64,000 bases of DNA, taken from the NCBI GenBank assembly GCA_903921325.1, contig CAIXPL010000019.1:248001-312000 (forward strand). The letters run 5' to 3'. Each line of letters starts with the position of its first letter. The first letter of the stretch is position 1. The notes under the pieces are model-generated. The model searched no databases. It was given only the letters and a program-made list of their open reading frames with translations, and was not told the DNA's origin. This DNA is from an uncultured Pseudomonadota bacterium (GTDB taxonomy: Bacteria > Pseudomonadota > Gammaproteobacteria > Burkholderiales > SG8-39). Positions 16,656 to 24,373 of this stretch are shown piece after piece. Made by a program: the position numbers and the translations under genes.

Positions 16656-16725
16656 GAATCAGGCACCGGGCGAGTCAGGGACGCGTTGAGTCACCCGCAC
16701 GTTGCGTGAGTCAGTTTTAGAGTCA
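16656..16725 (-). repeat. TGACTC stop-context repeat downstream of ABC permease
   Basis: The permease stop context TGACTC (16720-16725) recurs at 16708-16713, 16688-16693 and 16672-16677, and as TGATTC at 16656-16661, with spacings of 12, 20, 16 and 16 bases. One intervening frame ends in DSPGA, echoing the permease C-terminus YSPSA. Confidence 0.6.
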
Positions 16726-17502
16726 GGCGCTCGGCGAATAGTCCTTTTGCGAAGCATGCCAGGGCAGCGCCCAGCGCTCGATGCGCACAATGGCCGCGAA
16801 CAGCAGCATGCCCAGGATGGCCAACAGAAACACCGCAGCGAACACCCGTGCCGTATCAAACGTGCCCTGCGCTGAAAGAATGACATAGCCCAGACCGCGC
16901 TGCGATGACACAAATTCACCAACGATGGCCCCTACCAGCGCGAGCGAAATCGCCACCTTCATGCCGGCAAACAGGCTTGGCAGCGCACAGGGAAAGCGGA
17001 TACGCCAGAGCATCATCGAGCGGCTGCCACGCAAGGCCCGCCCCAGATCGAGAATATCGGCGGGCACTGATTTAAGACCCAGCACCGTGTCAATCACGAT
17101 CGCGAACACGGCAATGAGAAAAGCGATTGCCAGTTTTGGTTCGGCCCCGGTGCCCATCCAGATCACAAATAGCGGCGCAATGGCTACCTTGGGCACACTG
17201 TTCAAACCGACGATCACCGTATAGATGGTCTTCTCGAGCAGCTTCGATTCCACAATCAGCACGGCGAGCGCAACCCCGATCACCACTGCCAGGGCGAACC
17301 CGCCCAGGGTCACTATCAGAGTGAACCAGGCATGGCCCAGATACCAGGGCAACTCGCTGAACAGTTCGCGCAGAATGGCCGAGGGCGGCGGCAAGACGAT
17401 CGGCTTCACGCCGAAATAGCTCACGCCTGCTTCCCAGATCAACCCGAATACGATCAGCGTCATCGTGGTGATCGCGACGCCCTGCAAGGACTGCCGGTTC
17501 AC
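16723..17502 (-). CDS. ABC transporter permease (SsuC/TauC/NMT1-importer type)
   Basis: Inner-membrane permease of 259 residues with about six helices, of the BPD_transp_1 family that serves aliphatic sulfonate, nitrate, taurine or pyrimidine-precursor-type importers. The EAA loop that contacts the ATPase is visible as RALRGSRSMMLWRIRFPCALPSLFAGMK split around the conserved Gly, and LPPPSAILRELF is the usual N-terminal segment. Its ATG overlaps the ATPase stop by four bases. The operon with a Rieske oxygenase suggests import of an aromatic carboxylate or sulfonate; that is inference. Confidence 0.88.
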   Translation of the reverse strand: MNRQSLQGVAITTMTLIVFGLIWEAGVSYFGVKPIVLPPPSAILRELFSELPWYLGHAWFTLIVTLGGFALAVVIGVALAVLIVESKLLEKTIYTVIVGLNSVPKVAIAPLFVIWMGTGAEPKLAIAFLIAVFAIVIDTVLGLKSVPADILDLGRALRGSRSMMLWRIRFPCALPSLFAGMKVAISLALVGAIVGEFVSSQRGLGYVILSAQGTFDTARVFAAVFLLAILGMLLFAAIVRIERWALPWHASQKDYSPSA

Positions 17503-18284
17503 TCGTCCTCCTTGAGCAGACCCATCCCTTCAAACAAGGTGCGGATGCGTCCTGCATAACCATGAAACAGTTCGCTGGTGCGAACCGCCAGCTTGCGCGG
17601 GCGCGGCAGATCGACATGGATGACATCGGCAATCGAACCCGGGCGCGGTGAGAACACCACGACCCGATCGGCCAGAAAAATCGCCTCGGTGATGCTGTGG
17701 GTCACAAACAGCACCGTCTTGCGATTGGCAAGCCACAGACGCTGCAGTTCGATATTGAGCTGATCGCGCGTGAGCGCATCAAGCGCACCGAACGGCTCAT
17801 CCATCAGAAGCAGCATCGGATCATCGACCAGCGCCCGGCAGATTGCCACGCGCTGGCGCATGCCCCCTGAGAGCTGCGAGGGGTAGCGATCTTCAAACCC
17901 TTCGAGCCCCACCATGCGCAGCAGCGCTTTGGCGTGTGGACGCACGGCCCTGCTGTCACCGCCACGAAACTCGATCGGCAACAGCAGATTGTCGATCACC
18001 GAGCGCCATTCGAGCAGCGCATCGCGCTGAAACACAATGCCCAGATGCTCGGGTGGCGCGCTGACCGGAACGCCGCCCACAACGATCTGCCCTTTGCTCG
18101 GCGTATCGAGTCCGGCTACACAACGCAGCAGCGTGCTCTTGCCACAGCCACTGGGGCCGAGAATGCTGACGAACTCCCCCGGCGCGATGTCGAGCGAAAC
18201 CTCATTGAGCGCGGTGATGCCGACATCACCAAAGATCTTGACGACCCGCTCGATGCGAATGCCAGCCGCGGCGCGCTCGCTCAT
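17499..18284 (-). CDS. ABC transporter ATP-binding protein (SsuB/TauB type)
   Basis: ATPase of 261 residues energising the importer. Walker A is GPSGCGKST, the signature LSGGMRQR, and Walker B LLLMDEPFGALD followed by the switch His in FVTHSITEA. The ATG at 18284 has no strong ribosome site of its own. It overlaps as ATGA the stop of the last of three tandem 14-codon frames that fill the spacer from the binding-protein gene, so reinitiation may set its expression. Confidence 0.92.
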   Translation of the reverse strand: MSERAAAGIRIERVVKIFGDVGITALNEVSLDIAPGEFVSILGPSGCGKSTLLRCVAGLDTPSKGQIVVGGVPVSAPPEHLGIVFQRDALLEWRSVIDNLLLPIEFRGGDSRAVRPHAKALLRMVGLEGFEDRYPSQLSGGMRQRVAICRALVDDPMLLLMDEPFGALDALTRDQLNIELQRLWLANRKTVLFVTHSITEAIFLADRVVVFSPRPGSIADVIHVDLPRPRKLAVRTSELFHGYAGRIRTLFEGMGLLKEDE

Positions 18285-18407
18285 CGTTGGCCCGGCAACG
18301 GCAACTTGGCCGTGCGCGCGGTCATCGTCCGCCCAGTGAATGCGACTGCGTCATGCATTTGCTCATCGTTGGTCCGTTGACTGCCACTTGATCGCAGGCA
18401 CCGTCAG
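18281..18407 (-). repeat. Three tandem 41-bp units forming linked 14-codon mini-ORFs
   Basis: The 119-base spacer between the binding-protein stop and the ATPase start is exactly three 41-base units with junctions CGATGA. From the CTG overlapping the upstream TGA (18407) the first unit reads LTVPAIKWQSTDQR. From the ATG at 18366 the second reads MSKCMTQSHSLGGR. From the ATG at 18325 the third reads MTARTAKLPLPGQR. The last TGA overlaps the ATPase ATG at 18284. Units one and three share about two thirds of their bases. The C-termini echo the upstream protein's LGSR, and the MS/MT starts echo the ATPase's MSER. Confidence 0.7.
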
Positions 18408-19495
18408 CGGCTGCCCAGGGTCTTGATCAGATCCAGATCGAGCAGATCATTGGTGAAATATTCAGCCGGATTGGCCGGGCCGATCAATTTCGCCGTCTCC
18501 ATCACTTTGAGACCGCTGACCCAATCCGAGGCCACCATGGTGCCAACCGGTTTGCCCACACTTGCCGGGGTGGTGAAGAACTCCAGGAACGACTCCACCA
18601 TGCCGTGAATGGCATGCGCATCGAGCTTGGACTGTGCGCGCTGAGCGAGAATCGCGGCAACGGCCTCATCGATATGCCCGTTCTGAATGTAAGTCCAGGC
18701 ACCCGACACCACGCTCGCAAACTTGCGCAGAACCTGCGGACGCTTCTTGATCGTGTCCTCGCTCGCAATCAACCCAAAACTGGGGAATTGCAAACCCACG
18801 TCGGCAAACAGGATGGCCTCGGACAACCGCGGCCCCGCCACGGCAGGCAGCACGTTGGGGACCGATGAGAACACGCCATCTCCGCGTCCGGCGATGTAGC
18901 TCGGAATCTTGGAGGCGGCATCAACCGCCAGCAACTCGACCTGATCGCGTTTCAATCCGCCAGCGGCGAGGAACGTGTCAAGGAAGGGCGCTTCGAGCGA
19001 CCCGGCGGTGTAGATCAATTTCTTGCCGGCGAGGTCTTTGGGCGATTTGATGCCGCCCCCCTTGGGCACCATCAGACCGATGTCATTCTTGCGCGCAAAA
19101 TTGGCCACTGCCTTGATCGGCAAGCCTTTGCTGCGGGCGATGATCATCGGCGCGAGACTCGCATGCCCGATATCGAAATTGCCATTGCCCACCAGCTGCA
19201 CAGTGGTGACTGACCCGTTGCCATCCTCGATCGTGGGGTCGAGCCCTTGTTCCTTGAACCAGCCTTTTTGTGAGGCCAGATGAACCGCAGCGTGGGCACC
19301 CCAGGTCACCCAGTCCAGGCGCACAGCGATTTTCTCCATCGCCTGGGCTCGCACAAACGGTGCATAGACCCCCATTCCAGCGCTGATCGCACTGGCGGCA
19401 CCCACTTTGAGCGCGCTGCGGCGGGTCTGATTCACGGTTGACGCTCGCTCCGCTGCTTCGGCGGGGCCTGTCTGCAACGGCTGGACGGGTTTCAT
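18404..19495 (-). CDS. ABC transporter substrate-binding protein (NMT1/SsuA-like)
   Basis: Periplasmic binding protein of 363 residues for the adjacent importer. The N-terminal region up to about residue 50 has TRRSALKVGAASAISAGMG, a twin-arginine-like or long Sec signal ending near VRAQA. The mature part begins with the family pattern VRLDWVTWGAHAAVHLASQK, then GWFKEQGLDPTIEDGNGSVT. The ATG at 19495 is chosen because GGAAGGAAT lies at good distance; an in-frame ATG 19 codons earlier is unlikely. It follows the Rieske beta-subunit gene after 87 bases and precedes the mini-ORF array leading to the ATPase. The ligand is probably the substrate of the Rieske oxygenase, by context. Confidence 0.88.
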   Translation of the reverse strand: MKPVQPLQTGPAEAAERASTVNQTRRSALKVGAASAISAGMGVYAPFVRAQAMEKIAVRLDWVTWGAHAAVHLASQKGWFKEQGLDPTIEDGNGSVTTVQLVGNGNFDIGHASLAPMIIARSKGLPIKAVANFARKNDIGLMVPKGGGIKSPKDLAGKKLIYTAGSLEAPFLDTFLAAGGLKRDQVELLAVDAASKIPSYIAGRGDGVFSSVPNVLPAVAGPRLSEAILFADVGLQFPSFGLIASEDTIKKRPQVLRKFASVVSGAWTYIQNGHIDEAVAAILAQRAQSKLDAHAIHGMVESFLEFFTTPASVGKPVGTMVASDWVSGLKVMETAKLIGPANPAEYFTNDLLDLDLIKTLGSR

Positions 19496-19582
19496 GGTGA
19501 ATTCCTTCCTGAGTTTGAGATCGTTAAGGTCGCCCACAGCGACACGCGGCACAACGGGAAAAGCCAGAACCGTGCCAGAGCG

Positions 19583-20098
19583 TCAGACCGGAAATACCAG
19601 ATCATTGGCGATCAAGCTGGTGTCATAGACGCAACGGCGTTCGCGAATCAACAGCTTGCCGCCACTACGCACGAAGGTATCGTAATAGCGACCTGCCTGG
19701 TGAATCGTGGTTGGCCCCTCGACCAGGGTTTGCAGCAGAATGTAGTTTGATACCGCCCGGATTTCAGCCGCGCCGGCACGCAAAATCAGCACATTGGACA
19801 CCGCGTGCAGCATGTAGCGTGGTGCAAACATCTGGGTGTGCTTCACCGAGAAGGCCCGGTCGCGGATCATGCCGCGGCCTTCTGCGTAGACCAATCCCAC
19901 GCGCAGACCCGATTCGACGTTCTCGCGCGCAGTGACGATATAGGTGCACTCGTCGTCGAAGAAATCGACCCAGTGCTCGAGATCGCCCGTATCCAGGGTA
20001 TGGCAGTACAGCGCGTGGAACGCATCGACTTCCACGCGCGCATCGAACGCGGCGCGCGGATCAATCGCCGTAACCTCATAGCCAGGAATGATCAGCAT
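19583..20098 (-). CDS. Aromatic-ring-hydroxylating dioxygenase small (beta) subunit
   Basis: Small subunit of 171 residues with the SnoaL/NTF2-like fold (VEVDAFHALYCHTLDTGDLE, then YIVTARENVESG and the C-terminal DTSLIANDLVFPV). It has a structural role in the alpha3beta3 oxygenase. Its ATG lies two bases after the stop of the alpha-subunit gene, so they are translated together. The small size and sequence fit the beta subunits of salicylate 5-hydroxylase or anthranilate dioxygenase types. Confidence 0.88.
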   Translation of the reverse strand: MLIIPGYEVTAIDPRAAFDARVEVDAFHALYCHTLDTGDLEHWVDFFDDECTYIVTARENVESGLRVGLVYAEGRGMIRDRAFSVKHTQMFAPRYMLHAVSNVLILRAGAAEIRAVSNYILLQTLVEGPTTIHQAGRYYDTFVRSGGKLLIRERRCVYDTSLIANDLVFPV

Positions 20099-20100
20099 GC

Positions 20101-21396
20101 TCAGAGCCCCATGATCTCGCGATAGTGGCGGTACATCGACCGGATTGCCGACTCAGTCACCAGCGTGGTTGCGGTGCCCTCGGTGGTGCCACCCAGTTTG
20201 AGTATCCCCATATCGGTGGGTGATCGGCGCACGCCTTCCTGCAAGAACTTGATCGCCTCGTTATCCTCGAGTCCGAGAAAGCCCGCCGGCCCCATCAGAT
20301 TGCCCTGGCGCAGGCGATGGCGGGTCATCTCTTCATCATCGGTGTCATAACCGAACATGACCCAGTTCATGATCATGCTGTGCGGACCGTTAGGCACAAT
20401 CTGCCGGATGCCGAGCGTATTCAACTCGCGCTGGATGATCAGATTGGGCCAGATGGTCTGCATCGTCACCGTCCAGGGTGAATCGAATTCACGCACGAAA
20501 TCAAGAAAGCGCGGGTCGGCCAGTTTGAGATCGGTGCGATAGGCACGCATCTGACTGGCGCTGTCGGCATCAACCACCTTGGTGACATCATCGGGGCGGG
20601 CCGAGGCCATGGTGCCATGCCGGCCACTGGGGTCGGCAATCATCGCGCTTTTGCTACCGGCCACCATCAGACCAAAGGTCACCAGGAAGGAATGCAGCAG
20701 CGTGGCGTGATAGGGGTCTTTCAGGTTCTCGTGATAGAGCTTCCAGTTGCCCGGCAGTTCATTGTGGTAGTAGCCGAGAATGCGCAGATTGCGCCCCTTG
20801 AATACGACTTCAAAATCGCGCAGGATTTCTTCACCCAGGTATTGCTCGATTGGTTCGACCGACTCATCGAAACTGGCGAACACCACGCCATGCAATACGG
20901 CCACTTTCAATTTACGCAGCCCGTGGCTTGCGTTCTTGAAATCCGCTGGCATGCCACTGTCGGCCTCACCTTTCACACCACGGCGAAACGGGATGCCCTG
21001 CAGATTGCCGCGCATGTCATACGACCACTGGTGGTACGGACAGACAAACTCAGCGTTATTGCCGCGCGCCTGGCGGCAGAACTCGACGCCGCGATGGGCA
21101 CAGCGGTTCTCAAATACATGTACGCTGCCATCGGTATCGCGCGCGACCACCACCGGAGTCGGTCCCACATACGAGCGGACGAAATCGTTGGCTTTGGGGA
21201 ACTCGGCCTCAAGGGCGACATAATTCCAGGTCGGTCCGTGAAAAATACGTTCGACTTCACGGTCGTATATCGCCTGATTGGTATAGACCCAGTCGGGGAT
21301 TTCGGTCAGACCGGCCTGCGGCCAGGTCAATTCGACCTCGGCACGCTCCTTGGCGGCGCTGCCCAACGGGTGGATGACGGTTTCGGAACTAAACAT
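20101..21396 (-). CDS. Rieske aromatic-ring-hydroxylating oxygenase large (alpha) subunit, salicylate 5-hydroxylase-like
   Basis: Catalytic subunit of 431 residues. The Rieske [2Fe-2S] site is NRCAHRGVEFC with VCPYHQW. The mononuclear iron site is in HENLKDPYHATLLH, including the bridging Asp and two His. The N-terminus PDWVYTNQAIYDREVERIF and GPTWNYVALEAEFP resemble NagG, the large oxygenase subunit of salicylate 5-hydroxylase, which yields gentisate. Gentisate dioxygenase is present at 8668, supporting that role. No ferredoxin or ferredoxin-reductase gene was recognised near it, so electrons must come from elsewhere. Start ATG at 21396 is preceded by CCAGGAG. The nearest alternative is an anthranilate- or other carboxylate-acting oxygenase. 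Confidence 0.88.
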   Translation of the reverse strand: MFSSETVIHPLGSAAKERAEVELTWPQAGLTEIPDWVYTNQAIYDREVERIFHGPTWNYVALEAEFPKANDFVRSYVGPTPVVVARDTDGSVHVFENRCAHRGVEFCRQARGNNAEFVCPYHQWSYDMRGNLQGIPFRRGVKGEADSGMPADFKNASHGLRKLKVAVLHGVVFASFDESVEPIEQYLGEEILRDFEVVFKGRNLRILGYYHNELPGNWKLYHENLKDPYHATLLHSFLVTFGLMVAGSKSAMIADPSGRHGTMASARPDDVTKVVDADSASQMRAYRTDLKLADPRFLDFVREFDSPWTVTMQTIWPNLIIQRELNTLGIRQIVPNGPHSMIMNWVMFGYDTDDEEMTRHRLRQGNLMGPAGFLGLEDNEAIKFLQEGVRRSPTDMGILKLGGTTEGTATTLVTESAIRSMYRHYREIMGL

Positions 21397-21456
21397 GGAC
21401 GACTCCTGGCGGCGTACGACCTGCGAACAGCGCGATTCTAACCCTCGATACGGTGA

Positions 21457-22449
21457 TCAGATTTTGGCCAGATCAAAGGTCGATGCCGCAAACAGCTCCT
21501 CGGGAGCCACCTGGCGTGTGGAGAGACCTTGCGCATGGTGATAACGGGTGAACGTTTCGAGCATGGCGCGATTCTGATTAAACCCATAAGGCCAGAAATC
21601 CTCGCCCATGACCGCACGGGTCTCGTCGTAATGGGCCACCACCCAGGGCAGGTTCACCATCAACTGGGCGAGCTCATTCAATTCGTGAATCGCGATCTTC
21701 TTCGCGGCGAGAAATGCGTTGTAGACGTTCACCGGCAGCCAGGGATATTGCTCGACCAACGACTTGCGAATGCCAATGAGGTGCATGACCGGAAAAATCC
21801 CGGTGCGACGGAAGTAGTCCTGTTCGGTGGTCTTGAAATCCGGAAACAATCGCCCGACGTTGGGCACCCGTCGATCAAAGCATGAGGGCGCGCGAGCCGT
21901 GATCATGCCGTCAATCTCGCCACTCTCAAGCATTCCGGACAGGGTCTTGTCATCGGCCACCTGTTGCAGATCGATCGAGGCAGGCAGACTGATCGGTGAA
22001 CGCTCATCGCGTCCGGGTTCCTCGATGCCCCCACGGCGCCAGTGGATCTGATCCGGTGTCACGCCATAATCATCCTCGAGCATGCCGCGAATCCAGACAT
22101 TGGCAGTGATCTGGTACTCAGGCACCCCGATGGTGCGTCCGCGCAGATCGGCCGGGCTGTTGATGCCGCGATCAGTGCGAATGTAGATACCGGAATGGCG
22201 AAACACGCGCGAGACAAACGCCGGTATACCAACGTAGTGGTTTTCACCGCGCGACACCGTCGCCGTGTGACTGGAGAGCGAGAGCTCGCACAAGTCAAAT
22301 TCATGGAACTTGAACGCGCGGTGAAAGCATTCCTCGGCCTGCATGGCGAGGGGCGTGAGATCAACGCCCTCGATCGGCACGCGTCCCTGAAAAATCGCCT
22401 TGGTGCGGTCATAGTCGCACACGGCGAGGGTGAGAGGGATACGGTGCAT
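21457..22449 (-). CDS. 4,5-dihydroxyphthalate decarboxylase family protein (paralogue 2)
   Basis: A 330-residue paralogue of the product of 3946-4938. They share long runs such as VGIPAF-SRVFRHSGIYI, IGVPEYQITANVWIRG, DDKTLSGMLE and PWLPVNVY, and by eye well over half of all residues are identical. Like it, this copy has no signal peptide. Its start lies three bases after the stop of the amidase gene and it precedes the Rieske oxygenase genes, so it belongs to that operon. The two copies are in operons with different partners, but both sit next to an amidase. This suggests a conserved amidase-decarboxylase pairing. The reaction is inferred from the family only. Confidence 0.8.
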   Translation of the reverse strand: MHRIPLTLAVCDYDRTKAIFQGRVPIEGVDLTPLAMQAEECFHRAFKFHEFDLCELSLSSHTATVSRGENHYVGIPAFVSRVFRHSGIYIRTDRGINSPADLRGRTIGVPEYQITANVWIRGMLEDDYGVTPDQIHWRRGGIEEPGRDERSPISLPASIDLQQVADDKTLSGMLESGEIDGMITARAPSCFDRRVPNVGRLFPDFKTTEQDYFRRTGIFPVMHLIGIRKSLVEQYPWLPVNVYNAFLAAKKIAIHELNELAQLMVNLPWVVAHYDETRAVMGEDFWPYGFNQNRAMLETFTRYHHAQGLSTRQVAPEELFAASTFDLAKI

Positions 22450-22452
22450 GAT

Positions 22453-23871
22453 TCAGTTCACTCCGGCAGGTGGCGGGACGCGATCGCCCCAGGGTTGAGA
22501 CAGTTCGATGACGCGGGCAAGGCGCAACAGATCGGTATCGGAGCGCAGCCGTCCGACCAGTTGCAGGCCCACTGGCAGACCGTTCGCGGTAAACCCGGCC
22601 GGCACGCTGAGGGCCGGATGGCCGGTCAGGTTGAACAGGTTCAGATACGGCCCCCAGGTGGCACGGACTTCACCGGCCGGCTTCTTATTGACAATCAGGG
22701 GCGCATCACCGCGCGCATCGGCAGCCACCCCGGTCGCTGTGATCACCGGTGTGGCTACCCAGTCGGTCGCGTCAAACCACTGCTGCACGGTGCGGAAATA
22801 GGCACTGCGGCGGTAGAGCGCCTTGGTGAGCTCGGCGGCCGTGAGGCCCTGTGCTGCGCGTACACCAGCCACAAATGCCGGATCCATGGTGAGCGCGGTC
22901 GCCTCATCGGGCACGGTGAAGCGCCCCGCCCAGTTGTTCTGCTGCAAGACACGCCAGGTGCCACCGGCGTTTTCAAACGCCTCTTCGCGCACGGCGAGCT
23001 GCGCCCCCTGGGCGACCAAGCGCGCGAGGGTCGCCTCGCACAGGGCACGCACTTCATCATCGAGCACGGTGTTGCCGAGAAAGGGCCGCCATGTGATGCG
23101 CTGCCCGGTGAGGGTCAGCGGATGTGCAAGCGCTGCCAGAGCCTGGGTCGGTGCGATACCCACCGACAACGGATCACGCGGGTCTTCGCCTGACACGATA
23201 TCGAGTGCGAGCGCCATATCGGCCACCGTGCGAGTGATGAGCCCCATGTGGATGAAATTGCCGAACCCGTCGGGAAAGTGTTCATAGGGAATCAAGCCGA
23301 TCGAGGGTTTGAGTCCGAGCACACCGCACACTGCGGCGGGCAACCGGGTCGACGCACCGGCATCGGTGGTGAGTGCCACAGGTGCGAGGCCGGCGGCTAC
23401 CGCCGCGGCGGCACCACTGCTCGAGCCCCCCGGGGTCATTGCCGTATTCCAGGGGTTGCGGGTGATGCCGGTGAGTGGCGAACTGCCGAGCACCGATGAG
23501 GCAAATTCGGGCAGCGTGGTCTTGCCGACCATCACCCCACCGGCGTTGCGTAGCCGGGTGACTGCCACCGACTCGAAGTCGGGCACGCTGGATTCAAGGG
23601 TGCGCGAGCCAAAGGTGGTGCGCACGCCGAGGGTTTCGATATTGTCCTTGACCGAGAAAGGCACGCCAGCCAAGGGCTTGGACGCACGTTGCGGATCGGC
23701 ATCGATCGCGCTCGCAGTCTCGAGTGCCTGTGCACGACATACCGTGACATAGGCGTTCAGGCTCGCTTGGGTTGCCTCTATGCGATCAAGGCATTCAGCC
23801 ACGCCCTGACGGGCGGATGCGCGCCCTGCGCGCACCTGGGCTGCACTATCCACCGCAGTAGGAAAACTCAT
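22453..23871 (-). CDS. Amidase signature family protein
   Basis: Amidase-signature hydrolase of 472 residues. The catalytic Lys is in GVPFSVKDNIETLGV, the signature is TPGGSSSGAAAAVAAGL, and the nucleophile region is ALTTDAGASTRLPAAV, where the usual D-x-G-G-S-I-R reads DAGASTR but keeps the Ser. C-terminal GLPVGLQLVGR is typical. I start it at the ATG at 23871, with GGAG seven bases upstream; a longer frame to 23949 is unlikely. It precedes the dihydroxyphthalate-decarboxylase-like gene by three bases. It is not a close relative of the amidase at 5157. The substrate is unknown. Confidence 0.88.
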   Translation of the reverse strand: MSFPTAVDSAAQVRAGRASARQGVAECLDRIEATQASLNAYVTVCRAQALETASAIDADPQRASKPLAGVPFSVKDNIETLGVRTTFGSRTLESSVPDFESVAVTRLRNAGGVMVGKTTLPEFASSVLGSSPLTGITRNPWNTAMTPGGSSSGAAAAVAAGLAPVALTTDAGASTRLPAAVCGVLGLKPSIGLIPYEHFPDGFGNFIHMGLITRTVADMALALDIVSGEDPRDPLSVGIAPTQALAALAHPLTLTGQRITWRPFLGNTVLDDEVRALCEATLARLVAQGAQLAVREEAFENAGGTWRVLQQNNWAGRFTVPDEATALTMDPAFVAGVRAAQGLTAAELTKALYRRSAYFRTVQQWFDATDWVATPVITATGVAADARGDAPLIVNKKPAGEVRATWGPYLNLFNLTGHPALSVPAGFTANGLPVGLQLVGRLRSDTDLLRLARVIELSQPWGDRVPPPAGVN

Positions 23872-23942
23872 CGACTTGCTCCGCTGCAAAGCAGTGCAGC
23901 ATAGCCACCGCGACGGTGCTGAGCAAGCCTGACCTGGCCCGC

Positions 23943-24050
23943 GGCTCACAATCGTGGTGAGTCAGGCGAGCCGGTCACCGCGCCCACTGGTGTCAAGTCT
24001 GGTGGGCCGGTCACCGCCCGCAATCATGCCAAGCCTCGTGAGCCAGTCAA
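23943..24050 (-). repeat. 36-bp degenerate tandem repeat between RRM gene and amidase gene
   Basis: Three units start at 24050, 24014 and 23978 on the minus strand, with the form (T/G)TGAC(T/C)GGC(T/C)C(A/G)C; units one and two match at about 26 of 36 bases. From the GTG at 24014 a 22-codon frame carries the doubled motif VTG(P/S)PD. This fills roughly half of the 216-base spacer; the rest shows no further structure apart from the GGAG before the amidase. Confidence 0.65.
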
Positions 24051-24087
24051 TAGCGGCGCATCGGCTGCGGGCGAGGCCCGCTACCCT

Positions 24088-24360
24088 TTAGCGACGGCGG
24101 CTGCCCCGCGCCCCCGACTGCATCGGACGCGACTCGCTCACCCGCAGCGGTTGTCCGCCCAGATCCTTGCCGTTCAGACCCATGATCGCGGCTTGCGAAT
24201 GCGCTTTGCCAGGCATCTCGACAAAGCCAAATCCACGCGAGGTGCCGGTGAACAATTCGCGCTTGATCTCGGCCGAACGAACTTCACCAAATGCGCGGAA
24301 CGCATCCAGCAATTGCGTCTCATTCACCTCAGGGGAGAGGTTGCCCACAAAGATATGCAT
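24088..24360 (-). CDS. Small RNA-recognition-motif (RRM) protein
   Basis: Single-RRM RNA-binding protein of 90 residues. RNP2 is HIFVGNLS at the N-terminus and RNP1 is SRGFGFVEM at the middle. A short Arg/Ser/Gly-rich tail ends in GARGSRRR. The start ATG at 24360 has GGAG seven bases upstream. It follows the RhlE-like helicase gene after 13 bases on the same strand, so helicase and RNA-binding protein are probably co-expressed, as is usual for cold- or stress-related RNA remodelling. Confidence 0.9.
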   Translation of the reverse strand: MHIFVGNLSPEVNETQLLDAFRAFGEVRSAEIKRELFTGTSRGFGFVEMPGKAHSQAAIMGLNGKDLGGQPLRVSESRPMQSGARGSRRR

Positions 24361-24373
24361 TCGCTGCTCCCGG

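Noticed and set aside
19496-19582. Bridge mini-ORF between the Rieske beta subunit and the binding-protein gene
   Set aside because: The frame from the overlapping CTG ends in TAA before the next start and no repeat is visible.
22042-23193. A 383-codon plus-strand frame opposite the amidase and the dihydroxyphthalate-decarboxylase-like gene
   Set aside because: It crosses two well-supported minus-strand genes and has no motif of its own.
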